Source: Chloroflexota bacterium
Lineage (GTDB): Bacteria; Chloroflexota; Ktedonobacteria; Ktedonobacterales; Ktedonobacteraceae
Length of the DNA stretch: 13,592 nucleotides
Assembly: GCA_005879655.1 (NCBI GenBank)
Contig: VBJK01000152.1
Span: 1-13,592 of the forward strand
Reading direction: 5' to 3'
Numbering within the stretch: position 1 is the stretch's first letter; each line of letters begins with the position of its first letter. Of this stretch, positions 13,459 to 13,592 are shown one piece after another. Below the pieces are notes generated by a model. It worked only from the letters and a program-made list of their open reading frames with translations. It made no database searches and had not been told where the DNA came from. Both the position numbers and the translations under genes were made by a program.

Positions 13459-13592
13459 TCACAAGCGCACACTCACGCTGGCAGAGGCATCGGAAAGTAG
13501 CTTCAAACTCAACTGATCGTGGTCATGCAAATAGGGGGAACATGGATCGATCTCGATCTCCACATCTACACCTCTCACCTGCAAGGCTTTGA
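13459..13592 (-). CDS. C-terminal fragment of an unidentified minus-strand gene
   Basis: Reading the minus strand from the right edge, one frame stays open for 43 codons and ends at TGA (13461-13459). The residues run KALQVRGVDVEIEIDPCSPY, LHDHDQLSLKLLSDAS and then ASVSVRL. Alternating hydrophobic strands (VRGVDVEIEI, LSLKLL, SVSVRL) look protein-like, and the frame ends just before the repeat cluster, as a real gene would. The family is not recognised. The plus-strand frames in the same stretch are shorter. The fragment is too short for a firm claim. Confidence 0.4.
   Translation of the reverse strand, partial: KALQVRGVDVEIEIDPCSPYLHDHDQLSLKLLSDASASVSVRL

Overview
The window looks like chromosomal DNA of a soil-type, GC-moderate bacterium with many intergenic repeats. 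The best guess is a Ktedonobacteria-like member of the Chloroflexota. This is an inference from three things: the gutted IscB/HEARO (omega RNA) element, a class known to be abundant in Ktedonobacter; the large GC-rich palindromic intergenic repeats; and the style of the enzymes. No rRNA, tRNA or CRISPR array was seen.

Layout. (1) Bases 2-235 are the C-terminal end of a cyclic amidohydrolase (allantoinase/dihydroorotase type). (2) Bases 549-917 encode a small two-helix membrane protein with a Pro/Gln/Tyr repeat tail, followed by a palindrome. (3) An extended -10 promoter and a ribosome binding site lead to an ATG at 1398. Directly after it sits a decayed IscB-type element (about 1401-2308) with an omega-RNA-like 5' part, an iscB missing both its N-terminus and its HNH core, and a hairpin at each end. 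(4) Immediately after the element comes a molybdenum hydroxylase operon in the order FAD subunit, 2Fe-2S subunit, Mo subunit (2309-5825). The FAD and 2Fe-2S parts lie in different frames and the 2Fe-2S part has no plausible start codon, so a fused gene with a frameshift is likely. (5) A palindromic repeat cluster (5836-6120) precedes an alpha/beta hydrolase and a luciferase-like flavin monooxygenase that overlap by 4 nt. These are followed by a broken metallo-beta-lactamase-fold gene start and a DUF3830-type cyclophilin-like protein (6288-8916). (6) A largely empty 740-bp stretch holds one strong hairpin. (7) A ZIP-family metal transporter lies on the minus strand (9656-10585). It is separated from leuC by a 51-bp palindrome that resembles a metalloregulator operator. 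(8) leuC and leuD (isopropylmalate isomerase) are separated by one copy of the palindromic repeat, and a double copy begins inside the last codons of leuD. (9) The window ends in the C-terminus of an unidentified minus-strand gene.

Functionally, the amidohydrolase and the molybdenum hydroxylase would fit purine or N-heterocycle breakdown. The hydrolase-monooxygenase pair looks like a two-gene catabolic unit of unknown substrate, and leuCD is leucine biosynthesis. The most notable points are the mobile element lying exactly between a promoter/ribosome binding site and its gene, the split FAD/2Fe-2S reading frame, and the modular palindromic repeats. The repeats keep a covarying hairpin and supply signals (a stop codon, and a possible ribosome binding site) to leuD.
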